Origin: Agrocybe praecox
Lineage: Eukaryota > Basidiomycota > Agaricomycetes > Agaricales > Agrocybaceae
DNA length: 64,000 bases
Direction of reading: 5' to 3'
Assembly: GCA_964017145.1 (NCBI GenBank)
Contig: OZ024852.1
Location: forward strand, 1,365,945 to 1,429,944
Positions 48,227 through 59,278 of the stretch are shown here, piece after piece; within the stretch, counting starts at the first letter, position 1; every line of letters begins with the position of its first letter. The position numbers were made by a program, and so were the translations under genes. Below the pieces are notes generated by a model that was given only the letters and a program-made list of their open reading frames with translations, made no database searches and had not been told where the DNA came from.

Positions 48227-49797
48227 TTAGAGAATGAAAGAAGCAGCCCAGTGTCTAAGCACAGGCTCTCCAAGGCGATGGAGCTCGAAACGTTGTACAT
48301 CGCGAGAAACAATCATAGCGTGCGAGTTGCGCACTTGAGGGAAATATGCCAGTTCCTTTTTGATAGGGAGGGTATTGAGCCAATTTGCGATCTTCTTGTG
48401 ATTGGGAGTGATGATGGGATGGGATTTTGACACCTCCGTCTGATAGATTGGCGACGGGTTGGGATTATCGATGATGTCGACGACGGCTTCCTCCATTTCC
48501 CTCTCTATCTCAGCAACGAGATTGAGCAACGTTTGTCGATTGCCGCTCTGTGCTGCTTTCTCAAGAGCTTGTATCCTTGCCCGAGAGGATCGACTGGCCA
48601 TTGTAAATCGGAACAAGACTAGCGAGATGATGGCTGGGATAAGGACAGGAAGACACACATAGAAAATCTAGGGTTAACAGGACACGTTAGAAGATGTATG
48701 TTTAACTTTATTAAAGGCACGTACCAGATTCAAAGGGAATCGGAATTGAAGGAATGGGGGAAAGAAAGGTTTGGAATTCTTGCGGTTTTCGAACCACTCT
48801 TTCGTAAAGACAGTGGGTTTCGACGGTTTAGGAGGAGGAATGGCTGGGACAGCGAAATTTTGAATGACACATGAGTATTTCTCCTGGAACTCCCTGCAAG
48901 TCGTTGTAAGGTATAGCACGGATGATATCCGTCGCAAAAAGTTGTTACATACAATTCAATACCATTGGTATCTGCCTCGGCGAATGGATCTGATGTCATA
49001 ATGGCAGCAGTTACGTAGGGTACAGTAATGTCGTTGACCCTAAATAAGATAAAATATGTCAAGAATATGGTTGAAAACCATAAGAAGAGGACCCACGCAT
49101 TGGCGTAAACGCGGATATGCTTGAACTTTGCAAGAGCTTGATAAAATATACGTTCTATGAAACGCGAGATTTGAGTACTTGAGTAAGCATCATATCTGTC
49201 AGGAAACCGACGCACCTGGGTCTGCCATGACAATTAGCAACGGCCGTCCTTTCGGTGACCATTTATCTGCGCAGTAAAATTGTTCTCCAGTGCGCGAAAG
49301 AAGTTTTGGACCCAGTTTCTGAGTAACTGAAGAAAAGAAAGAAGGGTATCTGGGAAGACCACAATGGGGCGTGGCAATGGTATTGAAATTGATAGGCTCG
49401 ACAGTCTCGAAAAACCGTTGTTGATGTAAAACACTTCATAATATCATCGAAATGAGAACATTAAGCAAGAAGAGAAAAATTTGACGCACCCAACACAATA
49501 TCGAGCAATGAGCCCTCCTAGGCTGTATCCAGTCACTGAAAAGCGTACGACTTCATCGCCTTTAGATTCGAGTTCCTTCACAGTATCTAGGACCTCTTTC
49601 GCAACGCATTCGCCTCCCCAGTCCATTCCATCATATGTTGAGTCCTCTCTAATTGATTCCGCAACTAGGACATGAAGCACGGTGTCGTCAGAGCTAGGTC
49701 CAGAATGAGTCTCGCGAGCTATCCTTGCAACTTCCGCAAGGTGTTCTGGGTTTCCCCACATTCCATGGATCAGAACCAAAAGGTGAGTCCGAGTCAT
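48227..49797 (-). CDS. DUF676 (ROG1-type) serine lipase / esterase
   Basis: Six exons (transcription order): 49490-49797, 49216-49433, 49097-49154, 48953-49039, 48725-48893, 48227-48667; 426 aa. MTRTHLLVLIHGMWGNPEHL has the oxyanion HG motif, and VTGYSLGGLIARY the GXSXG nucleophile elbow of DUF676 alpha/beta hydrolases; FNTIATPHCGLPRY and VYANAVNDITVPYVTAA (acid residue region) follow. Near the C-terminus a hydrophobic segment (LIFYVCLPVLIPAIISLVLF) is probably membrane-bound, then a basic tail. Relatives are yeast ROG1/YDL109C/LPL1-type lipid-droplet or ER lipases acting on glycerolipids. The catalytic His is probably in a later exon and is not certain by eye. Confidence 0.88.
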
Positions 49798-49949
49798 TGA
49801 GAAAAAAAGCAAAAACAAGGGGAGAAATAAATGTGGTGTTGATACACGGACGCATGGGCGGGCATGTTTATATATCTCAGCGTTAGATCCTGTGCTTGAA
49901 CGGTGGAATTCAATTGATCACAAAACAAGCCGCTTGCGTCAGTCATCTC

Positions 49950-50900
49950 GGCTGCCATACACACGTAGTCTTCGGCCCCAACGGCGACAGCTTTCTCCCT
50001 TCTGCTGACAAGTCAGAAATTACATACACGCGAAACACTCGTAGCAAGACAACAGCATCCTCCACTTGCCACCACCATGCATTTAAAACATCGAAAAACC
50101 CATCCAAGAGTCCAAAAGCCATTCAGAATACATGCTTGATATTCATGAAACCACCATTTTCTTGTTTCAACGTCTTCCATCCTTCCAGCACAATCATGCA
50201 AATGTATTTAGAATCATGTATCTTGCACGTTTCGCACGTGGAAAGCAGTGTATCTAGGAAGGAGTCCGCGGTAAGTGTCATTTCGAGAAAAACGCTACGT
50301 ATCCAAAGGAACTGCGCTGGATTTCAATATTCAATGTCCATTTGGTTGGTAAACGAGACTGCTGTAACTGTCGCCGGCGCTCAAAAGAACAACGACGAGC
50401 GTCAAATGAAATCCAGACCAAGAAGAATTTCACTCGTGTCAGTATCTGCAAGTCTGCAAGTTCTAACTCGAAGTCCATCCCATACTCATACTTTTCGATT
50501 CGACGACACTGTCGGAAGCTACGCACCAACGTCCTTGTGACTTCGGACTGTCGTATACGCCGATTGTGGCATATATGCGCGAGGTAGCCTGGGTCCGCAT
50601 CTTTACACAAGTTGCACATCGGAGTTGAAGGATCGACCAAAGATTGGCGAAGAGCGTCAAGACGTGGGTGACAATACAACTGTATCGTATCCAGGAATGC
50701 TGGCAAAACGACCGACTTCCCAACAAATGTCGATTAATCCTACAGCGTAAAAACCGATGGACTTCCACAATTCATCCGAAGAAAATTGGCTGATAGGTCG
50801 GATTGTATACCGCCAAACGAATTGTTGAATGCAGGGGTATATCCAGAATATGCTCCCTAAATTATAGGCCGGATCAATAAGGGACAATCGAAAATCCTTG
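49950..50900 (-). pseudogene. Unresolved, possibly broken gene with Cys-rich segment
   Basis: One minus-strand frame (about 50278-50720) reads like real protein: FLDTIQLYCHPRLDALRQSL, MCNLCKDADPGYLAHICHNR, VRSFRQCRRIEKYEYGMDF. A second frame upstream (YPCIQQFVWRYTIRPISQFS, GFYAVGLIDICWE at 50700-50887) and a third downstream (TLLSTCETCKIHDSKYICM at about 50100-50270) also look protein-like, but I found no splice model that joins them without a stop or an intron shorter than about 40 nt. It may be a decayed gene, a gene with unusual introns, or partly chance. No family recognised. Confidence 0.35.
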
Positions 50901-51160
50901 ACAAACGTGTTTCCTGGCGATCTTTATCGACGCAAGCCATTGGACACGGTCCTTGCTCCAGATAACTTCCTGTCAGAGATCTTGTCAATTCGAAGGGAGT
51001 AGCATGAGGAAGTCAGAAAGAGAGGAAATTCAGGCAGGATCATCGAATGAGGAACGATCACGTGGTGCATATCTGACATCATAAATTGCCAATCGATATC
51101 TTCAGGGGGGCCAAACTTTTTGCCTCTCTCTCCTTAACCACCACCATATATCATACAAAA

Positions 51161-53167
51161 ATGACCTTCCCAATCAAAGAAATTGCAACAAAACCCTTTG
51201 ACGGCCAGAAACCTGGTACTTCTGGGCTCAGGAAACGGTTAGTTCTTTGCAATATGGCGGAACCTCCACTCAACCAGATTCCAGAGTCAAAGTTTTCCAG
51301 CAGGAGGTGAGGCAATTGTACACCTTTTTAGATTAGATGTACTCATTCCCCCTGCCAGCACTACACGGAAAACTTTATCCAGGCTATCTTTGACTCAATC
51401 GATGTCAAAGATTCGACGCTCGTTATTGGCGGAGATGGCCGCTATTTCTCACCGGAGACCGTGCAAACTATTCTGAAAATAGGTTCTGCTAACGGAGTCG
51501 CCAAATTTATTGTAGGAAAGGACTCCATCCTTTCTACCCCTGCAGCATCCAACGTCATCAGGAAATACAAAGCTACTGGCGGTATCCTCCTAACTGCGAG
51601 TCACAATCCCGGAGGCCCCAACGCCGACTTTGGTATCAAATATAACGTCTCGAACGGTGGACCAGCCCCGGAAAATGTTACCAACAAAATCTACGAGAAG
51701 ACCAAGACGATCAAGTCATACAAAATCATCGAAGCACCCCCCGTACGTCGTCTTTCAGACTCTTATCTTTTCTCTCCATCTCATCTTCTAAAAGGTCGAC
51801 CTCTCCAAAGTCGGAGAATTTAGCTACGGACCAACAAAGGTGTCAATTATTGACTCAGTAACAGACTACGTCACCCTGCTTGAGGATATCTTCGATTTCC
51901 CTCTTATCAAGAAGTTCCTTGACGAACACACGTCTGATTTCCGCGTTTTGTTCGACGGCTTGAGTGGAGTTACTGGACCTTATGCTCGTGCTCTTTTTGT
52001 CGGATCATTCGGCCTCCCAGAAGAATCTCTGCAAAACTGCACTCCTCTGCCTGATTTCGGTGGAGGTCACCCCGATCCTAACCTCACCTATGCTCACACC
52101 CTCGTGGATGTTGTTGAGGAAAAGGGCATCGAATTTGGAGCGGCCAGTGATGGTGATGGTGACCGAAACATGATCTATGGAAAGGGTGCATTCGTCACTC
52201 CTTCAGACTCTGTTGCTATTATCGCCCACCACGCTGATGCTATTCCTTACTTCAAGAAGGGTGGTGTTAAGGGATTGGCGAGAAGTATGCCCACTAGCAA
52301 AGCCATTGACTTGGTCGCTCAGAAGAAAGGTCTTGAATACTTCGAGGTTCCTACCGGTTAGTATAAATGGTTATCTCTTTTGTACTCCCTCTTATCGCTT
52401 ACAGGCTGGAAATTCTTTGGCAACCTTATGGATGCCGGAAGACTCTCTATCTGTGGTGAAGAGTCCTTCGGTACCGGATCTGATCATATTCGCGAGAAGG
52501 ATGGTGTTTGGGCCGTCATCGGTATGCACGGGTTCTGTTTGTTGTTAGATGTGGGTTTGACTTTTCTTTGTCCAGCTTGGTTGAACATCATTGCTGCGGT
52601 CAACCAAAACTCTCCCAATAAACTCATCGGAATCAATGATATTCTTAACGAATTCTACTCCATTTATGGGCGTTCATTCTTTAGCCGCTACGACTACGAA
52701 GAAGTACCCTCGGATGGCGCTAACGCACTGGTCGAGAACTTGAACAAGGCTCTGGAATCTGGATCCCTCAACAACACCACTCACAAAGCGGTTACTTCTT
52801 CTACCGAGTACACTGTATCGGGTCTGTACAACTTCGAATACAAGGACCCTATCGACCATTCAGTTTCCAAGAATCAAGGACAAGTGATTACTTTTTCTGA
52901 TGGTTCCCGCGTCGTCTTCAGATTGAGCGGAACTGGCAGTCAAGGTGCCACTGTCCGCATGTACGTCGAGCGTTATGTTGGACCCGAAGCTGGTGCTGCT
53001 GCACTCGCTGAACCTGCTGCTGATGGCTTGAAGAGCTTGATCGAAGTCGCGCTGGAGATCAGCAAGCTCAAGGAATTCCTGGGACGTGATGAGCCTACTG
53101 TCATTACTGTGAGCGTCGAATTCTTCTCTCTAAAGTCCTTAGCATGCTGATAACCATTTCGCAGTAA
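51161..53167 (+). CDS. PGM: Phosphoglucomutase
   Basis: Seven exons: 51161-51237, 51285-51306, 51359-51742, 51795-52356, 52405-52521, 52576-53108, 53165-53167; 565 aa. Active-site serine loop LLTASHNPGGPNADFGIKYN (Ser about 114), metal loop AASDGDGDRNM, sugar-binding CGEESFGTGSDHIREKDG, and phosphate-binding RLSGTGSQGATVRMY are all intact. It interconverts glucose 1- and glucose 6-phosphate in the cytosol. The start MTFPIKEIATKPFDGQKPGT matches the family. Exon 2 is 22 nt. The coding part ends PTVIT, the usual eukaryotic end, and the stop codon TAA then stands alone in a 3-nt final exon (or, if that intron is kept, the protein gains 14 residues). Confidence 0.96.
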
Positions 53168-53323
53168 TTTACTGAAAATCTAAAAGGACAATGTACTATA
53201 TAGCGGAAAAATGATACATAATCCCGTAAACAAAACGGGGCTACGTTAGAACAATTTACTTGGATAGATATTTGTGGATTTCAATACACCCTAGAGATAT
53301 GCGCGACACGTCCAGAAAAGAGG

Positions 53324-55698
53324 TCAATCAACGTTATTCGATGCTTTCCACTTCTTCAAAGCATCGTCCACAATGTAGGTCATTCTTAGGACTGCTTCCT
53401 CTTCTAGTGTCTTCCCAATTAACTGAAGCCCTACTGGACAGCCTTCGAAAAGATCTGTTTGATCTGGAGTCGACAAATTGATGTTAACACATAACAACGA
53501 CGAAAAAAACCTATCTTCAAAGTATACTCACAAAGCTTATAATAAAATTCATCCTCGTAATTGTGGAATTCATGACGAGTGTGGCGTCTATCCAAATTTG
53601 GATGAACACGCGTCACTGGAAACACGGAAGTGGTATAATCCAGTGCATTGCAGAGAGTGGAATAGAATGAGGCACTGGTGAAGATTTATCAGATGCGTGG
53701 TATAACTCATTCATATGGACATTAAAAACATACGTGGCCAAGCCATGAGGGACAGCCGTATGAGCTACAGCCGGAGAGATGATCGCATCCACAGGCCTTC
53801 CTGTCCCCGTCCGACCAATAGTACTCTGCCAATGATCCAAGTACGACTTCCTCAACTCTCTCTTTTCATCATGGAGCCTCCAGAGCTCATATGCCTTTCG
53901 ATGCTCCGCTGGGTCTCCACGGAGAGATCTAACGTAGGGATATGATTGCGGTTCGATTTCATAGTACCCTTCTGCCGCTTCTTCTTCTTTGCTGGGAACC
54001 ATGTTTGGGATTTGGGGTTCCCCCGATTTCGCACATTCGGTTTTGTAGTCGTGGTTTCCGTCTGCGACGAAGATGATTTCCTGTGTTGTATTTGATAAGA
54101 ATAAGTTTGAAGAGTCATCAGCTTTTGATCAAGTCCATGGGGGATTTGCTTACTGAGTTTTTGTATATCTCGAGATGGCGATGATTTTCCCAATCAATCA
54201 CTACGGCGAGGCCTCTAATCAGAGTGCTGGTTTGACATGACGTTAATGGTAACACATACCCTTATGTCCAGCAGCCTCCAAAGCAGCCTTCGTCATCTCC
54301 ATCGCTCTGATTAACGGAGGATGAGGCTTCACAACCCCATTATCCCACATGATCGCGAAACACAACTGGGCTCCAACCCCTCCATGCTCACTTAAATTCC
54401 ACTCGTCCTCATCCCATGGCTTTCTGACAACCACTGGGTCGAAGTTCCACGGTTTTGCGCCGATAATGGCGGTCATGAACTCTTTGAGTCCAGACAACGA
54501 GTTGGTCATGGGGCCGAGGACGGAGGAGATGGATTCTTGCCCGTTTAGTGCGTTGGCGGCGCCGTAGTAGGGTAGTCTAGCGTAGGATGGCCGGAGGGTG
54601 TATAGACCGCAGAATGTGGATGGGGTGCGTAGGGAGCTACACATTATTTATTGAGTCAACCGCGAGGGAGAAGTGGATTATACGACTCACCCCCCAATAT
54701 CTGTTCCGACCCCCAGAGGACTGCCTTTCATGGCGAGCAGTGCGCCTTCGCCTCCGGATGAGCCTCCCGGTGTCAAAGAACGGTTGTACGGGTTCCAAGT
54801 ACGTCCAAATACATTATTATACGTTTCTCCCCACTGTCACAAAAAAAAGAAACACGTTAAAGAAGGCGAGAAAATGTGTTATTCTCTAGTGTTTACCATC
54901 AACGTTTGAGGAACGTTTGTCCTGACGTATAACACTGCACCACATTGGTTTAGGATTTCGACTAGTACAGAGTCTTTCTCTGCATATTTGCCAATCCCGG
55001 AGACGTATCCTGAAGAATGAAAAATAAGCGCCTGTTGTAAATCAACGGGAATTGGGATAGCAAAAAAGCGCACCCATGACAGTTTCTAGGCCCTTGATGG
55101 TAAATTGGTCTTCAATTGACTCAAAGTTAACAATATATCCTCATTGAAAGCTTAGCTCAAATCACCTTTTAACGACACTGGCAGACCATGTAGAGGCCCT
55201 ACGGGCTTTCCCGTTTCTTTCAACACATCATCAAGGTATCTCGCTCTTTCCAAAGCCCTATCCACGAATATCTCCGTACAACAATTCGTCTAGTATAATA
55301 GTAAATCTAATCAGAATTCAAATTCTCCCAGTTTATCAAGATCCAAGTCAACTGATTCACAGGTGAATCTCTTTACTCACGAGTTGATGTGCGACCGCCG
55401 CCCTCTTACAAAACGCCGTCGTCACTTCCACCGCCGTCCACTCGGCCTGGCGTAGCTTATACAGAATCACGTCCACATCGGTAGTTTCGGTGATTATCAA
55501 CTCGTGCGCAGAGAGAATCCCGGATGTAGCTGGGACGTCCAGCACGTTTGGTTTCTCCTGGATACGTGGGATCGGATGGGGGAGACGCCATTCTTTTGGT
55601 ATGGATTCTTGTAGGGCTTTGCGCTTGTGCGCGCAGAGGAGTTTCCAATTGGGTTCTTTTTCTTCTCCTACTGCTGATGAGGAGGAGGCCGATGTCAT
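53324..55698 (-). CDS. Amidase signature enzyme, copy A
   Basis: Ten exons (transcription order): 55381-55698, 55166-55289, 55074-55109, 54897-55009, 54691-54833, 54260-54636, 54154-54212, 53734-54080, 53532-53674, 53324-53463; 599 aa. The amidase triad is present: Lys in [16 protein letters not shown] (about 147), cis-Ser in [13 protein letters not shown] (about 222), nucleophile Ser in [14 protein letters not shown] (about 246). It hydrolyses amides to acid and ammonia; relatives are fungal acetamidases and fatty-acid amide hydrolases. No signal peptide, so probably cytosolic. It lies 157 bp beyond the phosphoglucomutase stop, convergent with it, and has a near-identical tandem copy (copy B). 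The substrate is not readable. Confidence 0.93.
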
Positions 55699-55815
55699 TT
55701 CTATGAAGTTGGAATTTAGTTGAGCAAGATATATATCGAAGAAAGATGTTTTTCGATTTTAATCGAGCACTGGCTGTTGGAATAACCGGGGTAATTTACG
55801 GTGGGCACGGTCGAC

Positions 55816-55838
55816 ACCTGTATGTCGGAAATACAGGT
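55816..55838. repeat. Perfect short inverted repeat (hairpin)
   Basis: Arms ACCTGTAT (55816-55823) and ATACAGGT (55831-55838) around a 7-nt loop. Confidence 0.7.
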
Positions 55839-55973
55839 TAATATATACTGGTCGGGTGTTTGTATTTACCTGTATCTTTGAAATACATATGACCTGTTTA
55901 TATAAAATACGCTCGTGATGCAGGTAATCTGTTAGGCGGAGGTATCTTTGATAGACAGATTACCTGTTTCTTT

Positions 55974-56003
55974 ACCTGTTTCTTCCATACGGTCCTGAAA
56001 TAC
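55974..56003 (+). repeat. 30-bp direct repeat, left copy
   Basis: Begins ACCTGTTTCTTCCATACGGT and ends GAAATAC; partner at 56240-56269 with three mismatches. The copies are 266 bp apart inside the amidase spacer. Confidence 0.7.
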
Positions 56004-56239
56004 TTGTTGGTTATGGGCCAAGCGGAGCTGGCGGAGACGAGACCTCGTACGACCCATTTACAACGCATTTCGCGCAGTACAACCGTCGAATGACTTGTAA
56101 CGATGCCGAGAAACTGCGTCCAATGTCACCATACTACGTTCTAAATATATATCTCATAGTCCGGCAATGTCAATAACCGGTTGTACATATGCCCGGGTAA
56201 TAAGGGTATTTTTTTGTCCAATCTTGTTTAGGTCTTGTA

Positions 56240-56269
56240 ACCTGTTTCTTTCATACGGTTCCGAAATAC
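56240..56269 (+). repeat. 30-bp direct repeat, right copy
   Basis: Partner of 55974-56003, begins ACCTGTTTCTTTCATACGGT. Confidence 0.7.
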
Positions 56270-56291
56270 ATGGAACCTGTATATTTAACAT

Positions 56292-56340
56292 ACTTCTAAA
56301 ATCCTTGGCGTGCTGAAAACTATTTTGCAGTAATTTACTG
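56292..56340 (+). pseudogene. Duplicated 3' tail of phosphoglucomutase
   Basis: Matches 53126-53174: the end of the last phosphoglucomutase intron, its acceptor (TTTTGCAG) and the lone stop-codon exon TAA (56331-56333), followed by the same ATTTACTGAAA flank. It marks the left edge of the duplicated block. Confidence 0.75.
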
Positions 56341-56475
56341 AAACCTAAAACCACAATATAACCAAAGATGACGCTTATCCTGGTAAACAACACAGGCTAC
56401 GTTAAAACAAGTTACTTGAATATTTGTGGACTTCAATACACCCTAGAGATATGAGCGACACGTCCAAAAAAGAGG

Positions 56476-58830
56476 TCAATCAATGTTATTCGATGCTTTC
56501 CACTTCTTTAAATCATCGTTCACAATGTAGGTCATCCTTAGGACTGCTTCCTCTTCTAGTGTCTTCCCGATTAGCTGAAGCCCCACTGGACACCCTTCGA
56601 AAAGATCCGTCTGATCTGGGTAGAGGTTTTGATGTTATAACGATGATGAAAAGAAACTATGTTGATAAACTTACAAAGCTTATAAATAAATTCATCCTCA
56701 TAATTGTAGAATTCATGACGAGTGTGGCGTCTATCCAAATTTGGATGAACATGCGTCACCGGAAACACGGAAGTGGTATAATCCAGTGCATTGCAGAGAG
56801 TGGTATAGAATGAGTCACTGGTGAAACATCATCAGATGCATGGTATAACTCATTCATATGCACATAAAAAACATACGTGACCAAGCCATGAGGGACAGCC
56901 GTATGAGCTACAGCCGGAGAGATGATCGCATCCACAGGCCTTCCTGTCCCTGTCCGGCCAATAGTACTCTGCCAATGATCCAAGTACGACTTTCTCAACT
57001 CCCTCTTTTCATCATGCAGCCTCCAGAGCTCATATGCTTTTCGATGCTCCGGTGGGTCTCCAACGAGAGATTTGACGTAGGGGTATTGAGGCTCGAATTC
57101 ATACCCTTCCGCCGCTTCTTCTTCTTTGCTGGGAACCATGTTTGGGATGAGGGGTTCCCCGGATTTCGCACATTCGGTTTTGTAGTCGTGGTTTCCGTCT
57201 GCGACGAAGATGGTTTCCTGTGTTGCATTTGATAAGAATACGTTGAAAAGTTATCAGCTTTTTGAGTCCATGGTGGATTTGCTTACTGCATTTTTGTATA
57301 TCTCGAGATGGCGATGATTTTCCCAATCAATGACTACACCGAAGCCTTTAATCAGAGTGCTGGTTTGACATGACGTTAATGGTAACACATACCCTTGTGT
57401 CCAGCACTTTCCAAAGCAGCCTTCGTCATCTCCATCGCTCTGATTAACGGCGGATGAGGCTTCACAACCCCATTATCCCACATGATCGCGAAACACAACT
57501 GGGCTCCAACCCCTCCATGCTCACTTAAATTCCACTCGTCCTCATCCCATGGCTTTCTGATGACCACCGGGTCGAGGTTCCACGGTTTCGCGCCGATGAT
57601 GGCCGTCATGAACTCTTTGAGTCCAGACAATGAGTTGGTCATGGGGCCGAGGACGGAAGAGATGGATTCTTGTCCGAGTAATGCGTTGGCGGCGCCGTAG
57701 TAGGGTAGTCTAGCGTAGGATGGCCGGAGGGTGTATAGGCCGCAGAATGTGGATGGGATGCGTAGAGAGCTACATATTATTTATTGAGCCAACCACGAGG
57801 CCTGGAGAAGTGGATTATACGGCTCACCCCCCAATGTCTGTTCCGACCCCCAGAGGACTGCCTTTCATCGCAACCAGTGCGCCTTCACCCCCAGATGAGC
57901 CTCCTGGTGTCAAAGAACGGTTGTACGGGTTCAAAGTACGTCCAAATACATGATTATGCGTTTCTCCCCACTGTCACAAAAACAAAAAAAGAAACACGTT
58001 AAAGACGGTAAGAAATGTGTTATTTCTCTGGTGTTTACCATCAACGTTTGAGGAACGTTTGTCCTGACGTATAACACCGCACCACATTGGTTTAGGATTT
58101 CGACTAGTACAGAGTCTTTCTCTGCATATTTGCCAATACCGGAGACGTATCCTGAAGAATGAAAATAAGCGCCTGTTGTAAATCAACGGCGAATTGGAAT
58201 GGCAAAAAGCCCACCCATGACAGTTTCTAGACCTTTGATGGTAAATTGGTCTTCGAATGATCCAAGATTAACAATATATCCTCATTGAAAGTTTAGTTCA
58301 AACCACCTTTTAACGACACTGGCAGACCGTGTAGAGGCCCTACGGGCTTTCCCGTTTCCTTCAACACACCATCAAGGTATCTCGCTCTTTCCAATGCCCT
58401 ATCCACGAATATCTCCGTACAACAATTCGTCTAGTATGGTAGATCTAATCAGAATTCGGATCCTCCCAGTTTAAGATCCAAGTCAAGTGAATCTCTTCAT
58501 ACTCACGAGTTGATGTGCGACCGCCGCCCTCTTACAAAATGCCGTCGTCACCTCCACCGCCGTCCACTCGGCCTTGCGCAGCTTATCCAGAATCACGTCC
58601 ACATCGGTAGTTTCGGTAATCATCAACTCATGCGCGCAGAGAAATTTCCCGCATGTAGCTGGGACGTCCAGCACGTTTGGTTTCTCCCGGATACGTGGGA
58701 TCGGATGTGGGAGGCGCCATTCTTTTGGTATGGATTCTTGTAGGGCTTTGCGTTTGTGCGCGCAGAGGAGTTTCCAATTGGGTTCCTTTTCCCCTTCTTC
58801 TACTGCCGATGTTGAGGAGGCCGATGGCAT
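56476..58830 (-). CDS. Amidase signature enzyme, copy B
   Basis: Ten exons (transcription order): 58507-58830, 58307-58430, 58215-58250, 58039-58151, 57828-57970, 57393-57769, 57287-57345, 56877-57217, 56675-56817, 56476-56615; 599 aa. Same architecture as copy A, and the catalytic Lys and both Ser motifs ([26 protein letters not shown]) are intact, so it should be active. Exons 2-7, 9 and 10 have exactly the same length as in copy A; exon 1 is 6 nt longer and exon 8 is 6 nt shorter, so total length is unchanged. Differences are scattered substitutions, e.g. FGVVIDWE for LAVVIDWE. Both copies share about 75 bp of promoter-proximal sequence. Confidence 0.93.
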
Positions 58831-59278
58831 TTCTATGAAGTTGGAATTTAGTTGAGCAAGATATGTCGATTTTATAACTTTAATCGAGCACTGATTTTCA
58901 GTGCACACAAGCAGAGCCTTGGATATCAATTGAGTACGGAGTAACAGTCCAGATTAATCAGTGTGGGTATATCCTAGCAGCCCTGGGAGACGTTGGGAAG
59001 TTTCAGGGCTCAAAGTCAGGGGCGACGAGATAGGGGCAGATGACGTCATGCACAGGCAATTCTCACTCACTTACGTTTAGACACCTTTGGGCTTTCTGTC
59101 TGGAGATATTCCTAGCCTAGCCTAGCTAGTCGTATGCACTAATGCTAAGCGCTAAGCGCCTATGCGACGCGTATGGGTTTTACGTACATAACGTATGTGT
59201 GAATAACATTCGATATCCAAAAAGGCGAATGTGAATTAGTGACAAGTGTTGTACATCTGGATTTTAAGTGTCTCGAAG
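58831..59278. promoter_or_regulatory. Upstream region of amidase copy B
   Basis: 448 bp. Homology with copy A ends near 58893. A short tandem CCTAG run (about 59111-59129) lies further up. No gene seen. Confidence 0.35.
59111..59129 (+). repeat. CCTAG short tandem repeat
   Basis: Three CCTAG units followed by CTAG. Confidence 0.6.

Larger units (their letters stand above)
55699..56475. other. Spacer between amidase copies with repeats
   Basis: Holds the amidase A promoter up to about 55772, a non-duplicated insert at about 55773-56291 rich in ACCTGT / GAAATAC words, and the copied tail of phosphoglucomutase from about 56292. See repeat entries and findings. Confidence 0.6.

Noticed and set aside
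49896..50540. Plus-strand 214-codon ORF
   Set aside because: Ser/Thr/His-rich composition without domains; it is antisense to the more protein-like minus-strand frames.
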